Positions 27,177 through 36,668 are shown, counted from the first letter of the stretch. The stretch is 64,000 nucleotides of DNA from Mesorhizobium sp. B2-8-5 (GCF_006440675.2 NZ_CP083951.1:2885501-2949500), one strand, 5' to 3'. Numbers and translations are program-made. Notes: generated by a model from the sequence alone, not told the origin.

Positions 27177-28544
27177 ATGCTGCACAATTCGGCTCGGGCA
27201 ATCGACATGAGCCTGCATCTGCATTCGCAGACGGACCCGCGGCGGCACGAGCAGGATGGGCCGCTGATCATCTCGGGCGGCGACGGCGTCTATGTCCACG
27301 ATGATGCCGGAAACCGCTATATCGAAGGCATGGCCGGCCTGTGGACGGCGTCGCTCGGTTTCAACGATCAGAGATTGGCCGCCGCTGCGGCTGCCCAATT
27401 CGCCAAGCTCGCCAACTACCATACGTTCAACCATCGTTCGAACGAGCCCTGCATCGACTTGGTCGAGCAGCTTGCGGCGGTCTCGCCAATTCCGGACTGC
27501 AGGATATTCCTGGCCAATTCGGGCTCCGAAGCCAACGACTCCATGGTCAAGCTAGCCTGGTACTATCAGGCGGCGCGCGGCAAGCCCGGGAAGCGGCGCA
27601 TCATCAGCCGCAACGGCGCCTTCCATGGCAGTACGGTGATGGGCGCAGTGCTGAGCGGCCTGCCGCACATGCACCGCTCGTTCGGCATGAACACCGATGA
27701 CGTCCTCTTTGCCGGCAAGCCGCATTTCTACCGCGAGGCGCGGGACGGGGAGAGCGAGGAGGCGTTCGCCGACCGGCTGATCGCCGAACTGGAGGCGATG
27801 ATCCTGGCGGCCGGCCCCGAGACGATCGCGGCGATGATCGCCGAGCCGGTGATGGGGGCGGGCGGTGTCGTCGTGCCGCCGCAAGGTTACTTCCCCAAGC
27901 TGCGCAAGCTGCTCGACGAGCACGACATCCTGCTTCTGGCCGACGAAGTGGTCTGCGGCTTCGGCAGGACCGGCAATTGGTTCGGCAGCCAGACTTTCGG
28001 TTTCAAGCCCGACATGTTCTCGGTCGCCAAGGGTCTGTCCTCGGGCTACCTGCCGATCGCGGCGGTGGTCGTGTCGGACGCGACCTACCAGGCGATCGCG
28101 GACGAAGGGCACCGGAACGGCGTCTTTGGGCACGGCTTCACCTATTCAGGCCATCCCGTCGCCTCGGCCGTCGCCGCCGAAGCGTTGCGCATCTATCACG
28201 AGATCGATGTCGTCGGCCGTGCCCGGACGCTGGGCGCGCAGATGTTGGAAGCGCTTCGCAACGCGCTTGCCGACCATCCGATGGTCGGCGAGATCCGCGG
28301 TGTCGGCCTGCTGGCCGGCATTGAGCTGGTCGCCGATCGGCGCACCAAACAGGGTTTTCCGGCCGAGGCCAGGGTTGGCGCGCAGGTTGAACGCGCTTGC
28401 CGGCAACGCGGCATCATCCTGCGCAACATGGGCGACGTGTTGGCGCTCTGCCCGCCTTACATCATCGAGCCGGACCAGATCGACGAACTCGTCCGCGCGC
28501 TTTTTCTCGCTATCGAAGACACCAGGGAGAGCCTCTCGCTCTGA
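27177..28544 (+). CDS. Class III omega-aminotransferase (beta-alanine/amine:pyruvate type)
   Basis: PLP enzyme of 455 aa. It contains GMAGLWTASLGF (51-62), NSGSEAND (114-121), AFHGSTV, the cofactor triplet Asp256-Glu257-Val258 in LADEVVCGFGRTG, and Lys285 in SVAKGLSSGYLP. This set is typical of omega-amino acid or (S)-amine:pyruvate aminotransferases. It is followed 42 bp later by an aldehyde dehydrogenase, the standard amine-to-aldehyde-to-acid pair. Divergent from the transketolase genes. Confidence 0.92.
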   Translation: MLHNSARAIDMSLHLHSQTDPRRHEQDGPLIISGGDGVYVHDDAGNRYIEGMAGLWTASLGFNDQRLAAAAAAQFAKLANYHTFNHRSNEPCIDLVEQLAAVSPIPDCRIFLANSGSEANDSMVKLAWYYQAARGKPGKRRIISRNGAFHGSTVMGAVLSGLPHMHRSFGMNTDDVLFAGKPHFYREARDGESEEAFADRLIAELEAMILAAGPETIAAMIAEPVMGAGGVVVPPQGYFPKLRKLLDEHDILLLADEVVCGFGRTGNWFGSQTFGFKPDMFSVAKGLSSGYLPIAAVVVSDATYQAIADEGHRNGVFGHGFTYSGHPVASAVAAEALRIYHEIDVVGRARTLGAQMLEALRNALADHPMVGEIRGVGLLAGIELVADRRTKQGFPAEARVGAQVERACRQRGIILRNMGDVLALCPPYIIEPDQIDELVRALFLAIEDTRESLSL

Positions 28545-28586
28545 GGCTTGGCTGCCATGACAATCACCATCAGACAGGACAAAAGC

Positions 28587-30020
28587 ATGTACCCAGAAGT
28601 CGAGCTTTTCATCGACGGCAAGTGGGGACCGGCGGCTGGCGGCAAGACGCTCGAGGTTCGCAATCCCGCCACTGACGAAGTCATCGGCTCGGTTGCGGTG
28701 GCTGGCGCCGCCGATCTCGATCGGGCGCTCGCAGCAGCCGAACGCGGCTTCAAGGTCTGGCGCAAGGTCTCGGCCTTCGAGCGCGGCAAGGTGATCCGAG
28801 AAGCCGCACGGCTGATGCGCGAGCGTGCCGGCAGGATCGCCGGCCTGCTCTGCCTCGAACAGGGCAAGCCGCTGAGCGAGGCGACGATCGAAGTTCTTGC
28901 CTCGGCCGATATCCTCGACTGGTTCGCGGAGGAGGGGCGTCGCACCTATGGGCGCATCGTGCCGGCGAGAGCCAGCAACGTCCATCAATTGGTCGTGCGC
29001 GAGCCGGTCGGGCCGGTCGCGGCGTTCACGCCGTGGAACTTCCCGGTGTCGCAGACGATCCGCAAGATCGGCGCCGCGCTCGCCACCGGATGCTCGATCA
29101 TCGTCAAGCCGCCGGAAGGGACGCCGGCCTCGCCCGCCTGCCTCGCCGACGCTTTCAAGGATGCCGGGCTTCCCGACGGCGTGCTTAATCTCGTCTATGG
29201 CAACCCGCCGGAGATTTCGAGTTACCTGATCCCGCATCCGGTGATCCGGAAGGTGTCCTTCACCGGCTCCGTCCCCGTCGGCAAGCAACTCGCCGCGCTC
29301 GCCGGCCAGCATATGAAGCGCGTGACGATGGAACTCGGCGGGCATGCGCCGGCGATCGTCTTCGACGACGCCGACCTCGACAACGCGGCGGCCCTGCTGG
29401 CGGCTGCCAAGTTCCGCAATGGCGGCCAGGTCTGCGTCTCGCCGACGCGTTTCCTTGTCCAGGAGAAATCCTATGCGCCGTTCGTCGACAAGCTCGTCGG
29501 CCATGCGCGCGCTATCAAGGTCGGCGACGGGCTGACCGAGGGCACCCGCATGGGGCCATTGGTCAATGAACGCCGGCTGCAAGCCGTCGAGGCGATGATT
29601 TCCGAAGCGGTGGCCGAGGGCGCCAAGCTCGAGACCGGCGGCAAGCGCATCGGCAACAAGGGCGCTTTCTTCGAGCCGACCGTGCTCAGCGACCTGCGCC
29701 CCGGCATGCGCATCATGAACGAGGAGCCATTCGGTCCAGTGGCGCTGGCGATGCCGTTCGCGACGTTCGACGAGGCGGTGGCCGAGGCTAACCGGCTGCC
29801 CTACGGGCTCGCGGCTTACGCCTTCACCCGTTCGCTGAAGACGGCGACCGAGCTTGGCGCGGAGATCGAGACCGGCATGCTGACGACGAACCATCTCGGC
29901 CTGGCGCTGCCGGAAGTGCCCTTCGGCGGCGTGAAGGACAGCGGCTACGGTTCCGAAGGCGGCTCGGAAGCGCTGGAAGCCTATCTCGTCACCAAGTTCA
30001 TCAGCCAGGCGGGATTCTAG
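28587..30020 (+). CDS. NAD(P)-dependent aldehyde dehydrogenase, succinate-semialdehyde dehydrogenase-like
   Basis: ALDH-superfamily enzyme of 477 aa close to GabD. Catalytic residues are Asn151 (TPWNFP), Glu249 (TMELGGHAP) and nucleophile Cys283 ([10 protein letters not shown]). AGGAC lies seven bases before the ATG at 28587; another in-frame ATG occurs 30 bp upstream. It should oxidise the aldehyde made by the preceding omega-aminotransferase. It ends 15 bp from a convergent GntR gene. Semialdehyde identity is not determinable. Confidence 0.92.
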   Translation: MYPEVELFIDGKWGPAAGGKTLEVRNPATDEVIGSVAVAGAADLDRALAAAERGFKVWRKVSAFERGKVIREAARLMRERAGRIAGLLCLEQGKPLSEATIEVLASADILDWFAEEGRRTYGRIVPARASNVHQLVVREPVGPVAAFTPWNFPVSQTIRKIGAALATGCSIIVKPPEGTPASPACLADAFKDAGLPDGVLNLVYGNPPEISSYLIPHPVIRKVSFTGSVPVGKQLAALAGQHMKRVTMELGGHAPAIVFDDADLDNAAALLAAAKFRNGGQVCVSPTRFLVQEKSYAPFVDKLVGHARAIKVGDGLTEGTRMGPLVNERRLQAVEAMISEAVAEGAKLETGGKRIGNKGAFFEPTVLSDLRPGMRIMNEEPFGPVALAMPFATFDEAVAEANRLPYGLAAYAFTRSLKTATELGAEIETGMLTTNHLGLALPEVPFGGVKDSGYGSEGGSEALEAYLVTKFISQAGF

Positions 30021-30035
30021 TGGTTCGCGCCTGGG

Positions 30036-30716
30036 CTAGGCGAACATCTCGGTGTGTTGTTCGAGCTGCAGGCGGGTGCGACGGATGTGGCCGTAGAGAA
30101 TGAGGCCGGCCTGTTCGCCGTCATGCCGCTTCAGCGCTTCGAGGATCAGTCGATGCTCGTGATGCACCGCCGTCATGCCGGCCTTGCCGACCGATGCGGC
30201 GAACGCGCGGCGGTATTGCTGGGTGGTGTTCCAGAATTTGTGGATCATCTGGGCGAGCTGAGGCATCCGCGCGCCCTCATAGCTCAGGAGATGAAACTCG
30301 CGGTCGAGCTGCAGGAACTCGTCGATGCCGTCAGCGGCCTCGATGCGCGAGACGAGGTCTTCCAGGCGCGCAAGCGTTTCGGGCGAAAGGTTGGCGCTGC
30401 TTTCGGACAGCGCCAGCGGCTCCAGCCGCTCGCGGATCTTGTAGATCTCGATGCATTCGGCGCGGTCGAGCTTGGAAATCCAGGCGCCGCTGTTGGGCAC
30501 GAGGATGACCAGCCCCTCGCTTTCCAACTGCCTCAGCGCCTCGCGCACCGGAATGCGGCTGATACCGTACTCTTCGGCGAGCTCCTCCTGGCGGACGCGG
30601 CTGCCCGGCCGCAGCCGCCCCGACAGGATGGCGTCGCGCAGCGCGTCGGTGACGCGGCCGCTGGCCAGGGCGGCGCCGTTGCCCTCGGTTCCGCCGCTTG
30701 TGCGTCTGCCGGCCAT
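30036..30716 (-). CDS. GntR-family regulator, FadR/FCD subfamily
   Basis: Transcription factor of 226 aa. The HTH is in residues about 20-85 (EEYGISRIPVREALRQLESEG), then an FCD domain (LQLDREFHLLSYEG; HHEHRLILEAL). The ATG at 30716 follows GGGGA nine bases away. It is more divergent from the other regulators here. No class A or B element precedes it, so it is the best local candidate to read the class C sites (ATTGGATACAAT) at 31384-31458, 35401-35475 and 39004-39077; this is inference from proximity only. Confidence 0.9.
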   Translation of the reverse strand: MAGRRTSGGTEGNGAALASGRVTDALRDAILSGRLRPGSRVRQEELAEEYGISRIPVREALRQLESEGLVILVPNSGAWISKLDRAECIEIYKIRERLEPLALSESSANLSPETLARLEDLVSRIEAADGIDEFLQLDREFHLLSYEGARMPQLAQMIHKFWNTTQQYRRAFAASVGKAGMTAVHHEHRLILEALKRHDGEQAGLILYGHIRRTRLQLEQHTEMFA

Positions 30717-30797
30717 GATCTCAATTCCCCGCATCGTGTCGATCCCGAAGATGTTAGTGCATCGGTGAGCGGGTGGGAATCGGCACGAACCAACCAC

Positions 30798-31352
30798 TCA
30801 CAGGTGAGGGCTGGCGGGATGCCAGAGCCGGCGGTCCGTCTCGCGCTCATAGGCCTTGCCCTTGGGAAAGGAGACCAGCTCGAGCTGCATGCCCCAGGGG
30901 CTCAGGAAATAGACCCAGCTCTGACCGGCGCTCGGCCCCTCGATGCGCACCGTCGGCTCGCCGAGCACACGCACGCCATGCGATCTGAGATAGGCGACAG
31001 CCTCGCCGATATCGTCGACATAGAAGGCGAGGTGGTGTCCGCCGACGTCACTGTTGCGGGGCTGGGTGCCGTTGCTGCCGGGGGCGGAATATTCGAAGAT
31101 TTCGAAGTTGGAGCCGTGACGGCAGCGCAGGAATTTGAGCCGCTTCATCACCGTCCGGGGGTGGACGTTGAGATGGGTTTCCATCCAGTCGCCGTCGGAC
31201 TGGAAAGGCCCGAGCTCATAGAACGGCTCGCAGCCGATCACCTCGACGAAGAAACGGACGGCTTCGTCGAGATCGGGCACGGTGAAGCCGATATGCTCGG
31301 TGCCGCGCAGTCCGGGCAGGCCTTTCATGGTATCCGTCGCTTCCATGCTCAT
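30798..31352 (-). CDS. VOC-superfamily (glyoxalase/dioxygenase fold) protein
   Basis: Small metal-binding protein of about 184 aa. The paired beta-alpha-beta-beta-beta modules carry probable ligands His20 (TEHIGFTVPD), a Glu near 84-87 (FEIFEY), His107 (GGHHLAFYVDD) and Glu158 (MQLELV). Methylmalonyl-CoA epimerase, lactoylglutathione lyase and extradiol-type enzymes share this pattern. The start is unsure (ATG at 31352, 31346 or 31328; none has a strong ribosome-binding site). It is divergent from the class IV aminotransferase gene and shares a promoter region with two class C sites. Confidence 0.75.
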   Translation of the reverse strand: MSMEATDTMKGLPGLRGTEHIGFTVPDLDEAVRFFVEVIGCEPFYELGPFQSDGDWMETHLNVHPRTVMKRLKFLRCRHGSNFEIFEYSAPGSNGTQPRNSDVGGHHLAFYVDDIGEAVAYLRSHGVRVLGEPTVRIEGPSAGQSWVYFLSPWGMQLELVSFPKGKAYERETDRRLWHPASPHL

Positions 31353-31383
31353 GATCGGTACGATATCTCGCAATTCCTGCGGA

Positions 31384-31395
31384 AACGTATCCAAT
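31384..31395 (-). promoter_or_regulatory. Class C operator, pair 1 proximal to VOC gene
   Basis: Minus-strand ATTGGATACGTT, 10 of 12 to the consensus ATTGGATACAAT. Exactly 63 bp from its partner site at 31447. Confidence 0.65.
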
Positions 31396-31446
31396 TGATG
31401 GTCGTTGGCAAGAGAAATAGCCATTCTGGCCGAATAAATCGTAGCC

Positions 31447-31458
31447 ATTGTATCCAAT
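31447..31458 (-). promoter_or_regulatory. Class C operator, pair 1 proximal to aminotransferase gene
   Basis: Minus-strand ATTGGATACAAT, identical over 12 bases to the site at 35464. It lies 27 bp before the aminotransferase ATG, so binding would block that promoter or its clearance. Confidence 0.7.
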
Positions 31459-31485
31459 ACTAGCGCCGCTTTGGAGGAGGTTTGC

Positions 31486-32406
31486 ATGAACGACAGGACA
31501 GAATACGATCCCGCATTGGGCATAGCCTTCGTCAACAGAAGCTACGTGCCGCTCGCCGAGGCCACGATCCCGATCACCGACCGGGGTTTCGTCCGGTCCG
31601 ATTCGACCTATGACGTCACCCATGTCTGGAAGGGCCGCTTCTTCAGGCTCGACGATCATCTCGAGCGCTTCCTGGCTTCCATGCGCGGCCTGCGCATGAG
31701 CCTGCCGCTGTCCAAGGCGGAAATGGCCGATATCCTCGTCGAATGCGTGCGCCGCAGCGGACTTCGCGACGCCTATGTGCAGATGACCTGCACACGCGGC
31801 GTGCCGCCGGCAGGCACGCGCGATCCGCGGCTTTGCCAGAACCGGTTCTATGCCTTCGCGCAGCCTTTCGTCTGGATCGCCAATGACGAGCAGCGCCGCG
31901 ACGGGCTGAAGATGGTGGTGAGCTCGGTGCAGCGCATCCCGCCCGAATCGCTCGATCCGCGCATCAAGAATTTCCACTGGCTCGATCTCACCATGGGCAT
32001 CTTCGAGGCCTACGACAAGGACGCCGTCGTCGCCGTGCTCAACGATGGCAAGGGCAATGTCACCGAAGGCGCGGGCTTCAATGTCTTTTCGGTGAAGGGC
32101 AACGTCATCGCGACGCCGGACCGCGGCGTCTTCGAGGGCATGACGCGCCGCACGGTGATCGAGATGGCCGGCGAAGCAGGCGTGACCTGCGAGGTGCGGC
32201 CGCTGCCGATCGAGGAACTGCGCGACGCCGACGAGATCTTCATCTCCAGCTCCGCCGGCGGCATCATGCCGGTGACGGTGCTTGACGGCCGCATCTACGG
32301 CAACGGCAAGCCCGGACCGATCACCAACCGCATCCACGATCTTTACTGGGCAGCACACAGGGCGGGTCCGCTCTGCACGCCGGTCAGTTACGAGACGGCC
32401 GCATGA
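31486..32406 (+). CDS. Class IV aminotransferase, second (R)-amine transaminase-like enzyme
   Basis: PLP fold-type IV enzyme of 306 aa, related to the one at 4313: RSDSTYDV (Tyr42), [39 protein letters not shown] (catalytic Lys161), NVTEGAGFN and SSAGGIMPVT. The shared Tyr/TRG/KN..W pattern places it in the (R)-amine transaminase-like branch rather than with D-alanine or branched-chain enzymes, though less tightly than its relative: Gln-Trp is His-Trp here. GGAGGAGG precedes the ATG. It overlaps the following SDR gene by ATGA, so the two products likely act consecutively. Confidence 0.82.
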   Translation: MNDRTEYDPALGIAFVNRSYVPLAEATIPITDRGFVRSDSTYDVTHVWKGRFFRLDDHLERFLASMRGLRMSLPLSKAEMADILVECVRRSGLRDAYVQMTCTRGVPPAGTRDPRLCQNRFYAFAQPFVWIANDEQRRDGLKMVVSSVQRIPPESLDPRIKNFHWLDLTMGIFEAYDKDAVVAVLNDGKGNVTEGAGFNVFSVKGNVIATPDRGVFEGMTRRTVIEMAGEAGVTCEVRPLPIEELRDADEIFISSSAGGIMPVTVLDGRIYGNGKPGPITNRIHDLYWAAHRAGPLCTPVSYETAA

Positions 32407-33170
32407 GCGCGCAAGCACAACGTGTCTTCCTGGTGACCGGCGGCACGCGCGGTATCGGCGCGGCCTGCGTCGAGCGGCTGGCGGCGGATGGCGCGCGGGT
32501 CGTCTTCACCGGGCGCGACCGGGCCGCCGCCGATGATGTGATCGCCGCGGTTCCCGGCGCCGTCTTCGCCGCCGGCGACGCGACCAGCGAGGCCGACTGC
32601 AAGCGCGCGGTCGACGTCGCGCTGGAACTCGGTAGGGGGTGCATCGCCGGCCTGGTCAACAATGCCGGCGCCGGCGGGCGCGGCGCCTTCGACCAGACGA
32701 CGCTCGACGATTGGAACAGGACGATGACGGCCAACGCGACCTCGGCATATCTGTTCACGCGTCATGCGCTCGCGGGTCTGCGGGCCGCTCGCGGCGCCGT
32801 GGTGACGATCTCGTCGGTGGCCGGCCTGGTCGGCGAGGAGGGGCTTGCGATCTACACCGCCTCCAAGGCAGCGCTGATCGGCCTGACACAAGCGCTGGCG
32901 CTCGAATACGGCTCGGAGGTGCGCTTCAACGCTGTCTGCCCGGGTCAGATCGCAACGCAGATGATGGCAAAGACGCTGGCCATTCCGGGCCGGCGCGAGA
33001 AGCTGGAAAAGCGCATTCCCGCGGCGCGCCTCGGCACACCGGAAGATGTCGCGGAGGCGGTCGGCTGGCTGCTGTCTCCCGCGGCGGGCTTCGTCAACGG
33101 TGCGGTGCTCAGCGTCGACGGTGGCGAGACCGCCGGCTTCATGACGCCGCGCGACGATCCGAAGGCCTGA
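32403..33170 (+). CDS. Short-chain dehydrogenase/reductase (SDR)
   Basis: Classical SDR of 255 aa. TGGTRGIG cofactor loop (12-19), VNNAG (85-89), and catalytic Ser138, Tyr151 and Lys155 (YTASK). It ends with the family's usual GAVLSVDGG. Translationally coupled to the class IV aminotransferase, so it could reduce the ketone or oxo acid that enzyme forms, or oxidise an amino alcohol upstream. It converges with the E1 fusion gene with only 3 bp between them. Confidence 0.9.
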   Translation: MSAQAQRVFLVTGGTRGIGAACVERLAADGARVVFTGRDRAAADDVIAAVPGAVFAAGDATSEADCKRAVDVALELGRGCIAGLVNNAGAGGRGAFDQTTLDDWNRTMTANATSAYLFTRHALAGLRAARGAVVTISSVAGLVGEEGLAIYTASKAALIGLTQALALEYGSEVRFNAVCPGQIATQMMAKTLAIPGRREKLEKRIPAARLGTPEDVAEAVGWLLSPAAGFVNGAVLSVDGGETAGFMTPRDDPKA

Positions 33171-33173
33171 CTT

Positions 33174-35360
33174 TCAGCCAAGCGGCCGACCTTGGTCGGC
33201 CATCACCTGGCGCAAGCCGCGCTCGATGTCGGCGGGGCGTGCGCAAGCGGCGCCCTCGAGCACCTTGGAAATGCTCGGCGAGGCCTCGCCGCCATGGACA
33301 CGCTGGATCGGCTGGTCAAGCCAGTCGAAGCAGCGGTTCTGGATCTCGGCGGCGAGCAGGCCGCCATAAGACGTGCCGCGCGCGCCTTGCTCGACCACCA
33401 GCACATTGCCGGTCTTGCGGATCGAAGCTTCGATGGTCTGCCAGTCCAGCCCGGCGCGATCGAGCGAGCGCAGGTCGATGACCTCGGCGTCGACGCCGAG
33501 ACGTTCGACCGCTTCAAGCACTGGCCGCACCGTGGCGAGGTAGGTGAGGATCGTCATGGCCGTGCCCTGGCGCACCACCTTGGCCTTGCCGAGAGGGATG
33601 AAGTAATCGAGGTCGTCGATCGGCGCCGGTCCGGTCGAATTGTAGAGATCGACATGCTCGATGACGAGCACCGGGTCCTTGCAGCGCAGCGCGCTGTTCA
33701 TCAGACCGACATAGTCGAAGGGCGTCGATGGGGCGACGATGCGCCAGCCGGGCGAGGTGGCGAAGATGCCGGCCGGATCCATGGAGTGCTGCGAACCGTA
33801 GCCGGTGCCCATGGCGACCTTGGTGCGCAGCACCAGCGGCACGTCGATATCGCCGCCGAACATGTGGCGCGCCTTGCCGATCTGGTTGAAGACCTGGTCG
33901 GCGGCCACCCACATGAAGTCCGGATACATGAACTCGACAACCGGAATATAGCGGCCATCCATGGCGATGCCGCCGCCGAGCCCGGTAAAGGCGGCTTCGC
34001 TGATCGGCGTGCCGAGCACCCGGTCGGGGAAGGCGGCGGCAAGGCCGCGCGTCGCGCCATTGGTGCCGCCCTTCAGCCGGTGCACATCTTCGCCCATGAC
34101 GACGATGCGGTCGTCCGTCGCCATGCGCCGCTGCATGACATTGGCGACGGCGTCGATGAATTTGGCGTTGCCGTCGATCGCGCCGCCGAAGGTTTCCAAT
34201 TCCTCGGTGCGCGTCCTCGCGAATTCCGAGAGGTCGCCGCGTATGCCGTGGTCGCGGAAACCTTCGTCCGGCCAGAGCGCGGGCTTGATGCGGTTTTTGC
34301 CGTCCACCTGCTCGACGAGTTCGGCGGCGACATCGGCCATCAGCGCAAGCGCGCGTTCGTGCAGAGCGGCAACGCCCGAGCTGCCGATGATCTGACGCTG
34401 TTCCATTTCGCTCGCCAGCCGGTCGAGCGGGTCGCGCGCCCGCCAGGCCGCTTCCTCCGCCTTGTCGCGATAGCCGAAGGCGCTGCCGGGCAGAGGGCCG
34501 TTCTGATGGAAGTAGCGATAGACGTCAGCCTCGATGATGGCCGGCCCGCCGCCGTTGCGCATCAGCTCCATGGCTTCCTTCGTCGCAAGATAGACGGCGA
34601 GGGGATCCATGCCGTCGACTTTCCAGGCGGGAATGGCGAAGGCCGATCCGCGTGCCGACAGGCGCGGCTCGGCGGTCGCTTCCTCGACATGGGTCGAGAC
34701 GGCATAGCGGTTGTTCTCGATGAAGAAGCAGAGCGGCAGCTTCCAGGCGGCGGCGATGTTCATCGTCTCCAGCACCGAGCCGATATTGACCGCGCCGTCG
34801 CCGAAATAGGCAAAGGCGACGTCGCCTTTGCCGGCCCGCTTGTGCGCCCAGGCGGCACCGGCCGCCAGCGGCACGCCGCCTCCGACGATCGCGTTGGTGC
34901 CGAGATTGCCGGCCTCGGCCCAGCGCAGATGCATCGAGCCGCCGCGTCCCCGGCAAAAGCCTTGCGCCAGGCCGAGGATCTCGGCGAGCGACCTCTTGGC
35001 CAGACCGCGGATTGCCGATGAGAACTCCGCCGCGGGCAAGAGGCCGTCGGGCGCGACATAACGGATCGACTTGGCGAGAAACTGGTGATGCGCGCGATGG
35101 GATCCATTGATCTGATCGCCAGCGCGCATCAACGCGGCCGAGCCGACGGCGCCGCCTTCCTGGCCGACCGCGGAATGGGCCGGACCGTGCACCAGGCCCT
35201 GGCCCGCGAGCTCCAGCACTTTCTCCTCGAAGGCGCGGATGAGATGGGCCGAAACAAGCATCGATTCCAGCGCGGCCGGATCGGCGTCGTCCCAGTCGGC
35301 GCTTGTCGTGCGCAGTTCGCGCCAGGGGGCTGATGGGGCCAATGTTGCGTAGTCGGGCAT
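33174..35360 (-). CDS. Fused alpha-beta E1 thiamine-diphosphate dehydrogenase-type protein (second copy)
   Basis: Fusion protein of 728 aa, paralogous to the one at 7137 with the same domain order. ThDP motif GDG at 187-189 to Asn216-Asn217, HRAHH (88-92), GRGGSMHLRW in the alpha half, and GEDVHRLKGG and GYGSQHSMDPA in the beta half. AGGAAG precedes the ATG. It appears to be a single-gene transcription unit with two class C operators upstream. As with its relative, no E2 or E3 gene accompanies it, so either a distant E2 is used or the enzyme does not follow the classic 2-oxo-acid dehydrogenase scheme. Confidence 0.88.
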   Translation of the reverse strand: MPDYATLAPSAPWRELRTTSADWDDADPAALESMLVSAHLIRAFEEKVLELAGQGLVHGPAHSAVGQEGGAVGSAALMRAGDQINGSHRAHHQFLAKSIRYVAPDGLLPAAEFSSAIRGLAKRSLAEILGLAQGFCRGRGGSMHLRWAEAGNLGTNAIVGGGVPLAAGAAWAHKRAGKGDVAFAYFGDGAVNIGSVLETMNIAAAWKLPLCFFIENNRYAVSTHVEEATAEPRLSARGSAFAIPAWKVDGMDPLAVYLATKEAMELMRNGGGPAIIEADVYRYFHQNGPLPGSAFGYRDKAEEAAWRARDPLDRLASEMEQRQIIGSSGVAALHERALALMADVAAELVEQVDGKNRIKPALWPDEGFRDHGIRGDLSEFARTRTEELETFGGAIDGNAKFIDAVANVMQRRMATDDRIVVMGEDVHRLKGGTNGATRGLAAAFPDRVLGTPISEAAFTGLGGGIAMDGRYIPVVEFMYPDFMWVAADQVFNQIGKARHMFGGDIDVPLVLRTKVAMGTGYGSQHSMDPAGIFATSPGWRIVAPSTPFDYVGLMNSALRCKDPVLVIEHVDLYNSTGPAPIDDLDYFIPLGKAKVVRQGTAMTILTYLATVRPVLEAVERLGVDAEVIDLRSLDRAGLDWQTIEASIRKTGNVLVVEQGARGTSYGGLLAAEIQNRCFDWLDQPIQRVHGGEASPSISKVLEGAACARPADIERGLRQVMADQGRPLG

Positions 35361-35400
35361 CAGGACTTCCTGGCGGGTTCGTGACTGGGTCGAGAAGCGT

Positions 35401-35412
35401 ATTGGATACGAT
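35401..35412 (+). promoter_or_regulatory. Class C operator, pair 2, E1-proximal
   Basis: ATTGGATACGAT, 11 of 12 to consensus, 40 bp upstream of the E1 fusion ATG and exactly 63 bp from the partner at 35464. Confidence 0.65.
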
Positions 35413-35463
35413 AGAGACGTTTATTGCCTTTTGAAAGGCGAAAATTGTCAAAATAGGTTTGTC

Positions 35464-35475
35464 ATTGGATACAAT
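35464..35475 (+). promoter_or_regulatory. Class C operator, pair 2, distal
   Basis: ATTGGATACAAT, a perfect consensus copy in the 184-bp gap between the E1 fusion and the flavoprotein gene. Confidence 0.7.
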
Positions 35476-35544
35476 TAATATGTCAGCTTTCGTTGCGGTA
35501 GGCGCGCGGGTACCGACCGGCCTCAATGCTGCGCGTCGGCGCCG

Positions 35545-36666
35545 TCAGTCCGCCTCAGGCGCGAGAATGCGTGTCACATGTTCGGCAATCGCCAGGCTGG
35601 AGGTCAGGCCGGGGCTTTCGATGCCGAACAGATTGACCAGCCCGGCGCTCCCATGGGTCGTCGCATCCTGGATGACGAAGTCGCTGGTTTCTTCGCCCGG
35701 GCCGGAGAGTTTCGGCCGAATGCCGCTATAGGCAGGCTGCAGGCTGTCGTCGGCCAGATCCGGCCAGTATTTGCGGATCGCGTCGTAGAAGCGTTTGCCG
35801 CGCGCCGGATCGACGCGGTAGTCGAGCGTGTCCGTCCATTCGACGTCGGGCCCGAACCGAGCCGTACCGCCGAGATCAAGTGTCAGGTGGACGCCAAGCC
35901 CGCCCGGTTCAGGCACCGGGTAGACCAGCCGCGAGAAGGGCGCCCGGCCCACCACCGAGAAGTAGTTGCCCTTGGCGTAGCGAAGTGTCGGCAAAAACCG
36001 CCGGTCGAAGCCTTCGAGCGAGCCCGCCAGCGCAACGGCGCCGAGGCCGGCCGCGTTGACGAGGCGCGACGTAGCGATCTCGAAACCCTCGCCGCTTGCC
36101 GTGTCCATCGTCTGGAGCACGATGCGGCCGGCATCGATGCGGCCCGAAACGATGCGCGTGTTGAGCGACAGCATGGCGCCGCTTTCTTCGGCGTCGCCGA
36201 GCAAGGCGAGCATGAGCGCTTTGCTGTCGATAATGCCGGTGGAAGGCGAGAGCAGCGCTTTGGTGCAATGAAGCGCCGGCTCCAGGGCTTGCGCTTCAGC
36301 GGCGGAAACGAAGCGCAAATCTTCCACGCCGCAGGCTGCGGCGCTGGCGCGGATCGCGGCAAGCACGGGTTCCTGGGCCTCGTCGGTTGCGACGATCAGC
36401 TTGCCGGAGCGCCGATGCGGGATAGCGCGTTCCGCGCAGTAGCGGTAGAGCATGTCGCGGCCGGCGACGCAGAGCCGGGCCTTCAGCGATCCTTGCGGAT
36501 AGTAGATGCCGGCATGGATCACTTCCGAATTGCGCGAGCTCGTCTCGGTGCCGATGGCATCCGCCGCCTCGACGATGAGCGTGTCCAGGCTGCGCGCGGC
36601 CATCTTGCGCGCAATCGCCAGACCGACGACGCCGGCACCGGCGACGATGCAGTCGATCTGTTCCAT
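35545..36666 (-). CDS. FAD-dependent oxidoreductase, L-2-hydroxyglutarate oxidase (LhgO)-like
   Basis: Flavoprotein of 373 aa in the D-amino-acid-oxidase/glycerol-3-phosphate-dehydrogenase fold family. The dinucleotide motif is GAGVVG (10-15), followed by the L-2-hydroxyglutarate dehydrogenase-like signature [15 protein letters not shown] (46-60); there is a C-terminal FAD segment near [14 protein letters not shown]. It would oxidise an L-2-hydroxy acid to a 2-oxo acid and pass electrons to the membrane or oxygen. It lies two bases after a GntR gene on the same strand. The true substrate may differ from 2-hydroxyglutarate, given the catabolic context. Confidence 0.82.
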   Translation of the reverse strand: MEQIDCIVAGAGVVGLAIARKMAARSLDTLIVEAADAIGTETSSRNSEVIHAGIYYPQGSLKARLCVAGRDMLYRYCAERAIPHRRSGKLIVATDEAQEPVLAAIRASAAACGVEDLRFVSAAEAQALEPALHCTKALLSPSTGIIDSKALMLALLGDAEESGAMLSLNTRIVSGRIDAGRIVLQTMDTASGEGFEIATSRLVNAAGLGAVALAGSLEGFDRRFLPTLRYAKGNYFSVVGRAPFSRLVYPVPEPGGLGVHLTLDLGGTARFGPDVEWTDTLDYRVDPARGKRFYDAIRKYWPDLADDSLQPAYSGIRPKLSGPGEETSDFVIQDATTHGSAGLVNLFGIESPGLTSSLAIAEHVTRILAPEAD

Positions 36667-36668
36667 TC

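Noticed and set aside
28146..29894. 582-codon open frame antisense to the aldehyde dehydrogenase gene
   Set aside because: The plus strand carries all ALDH catalytic motifs in order; the antisense product is low-complexity and has no plausible ribosome-binding site.
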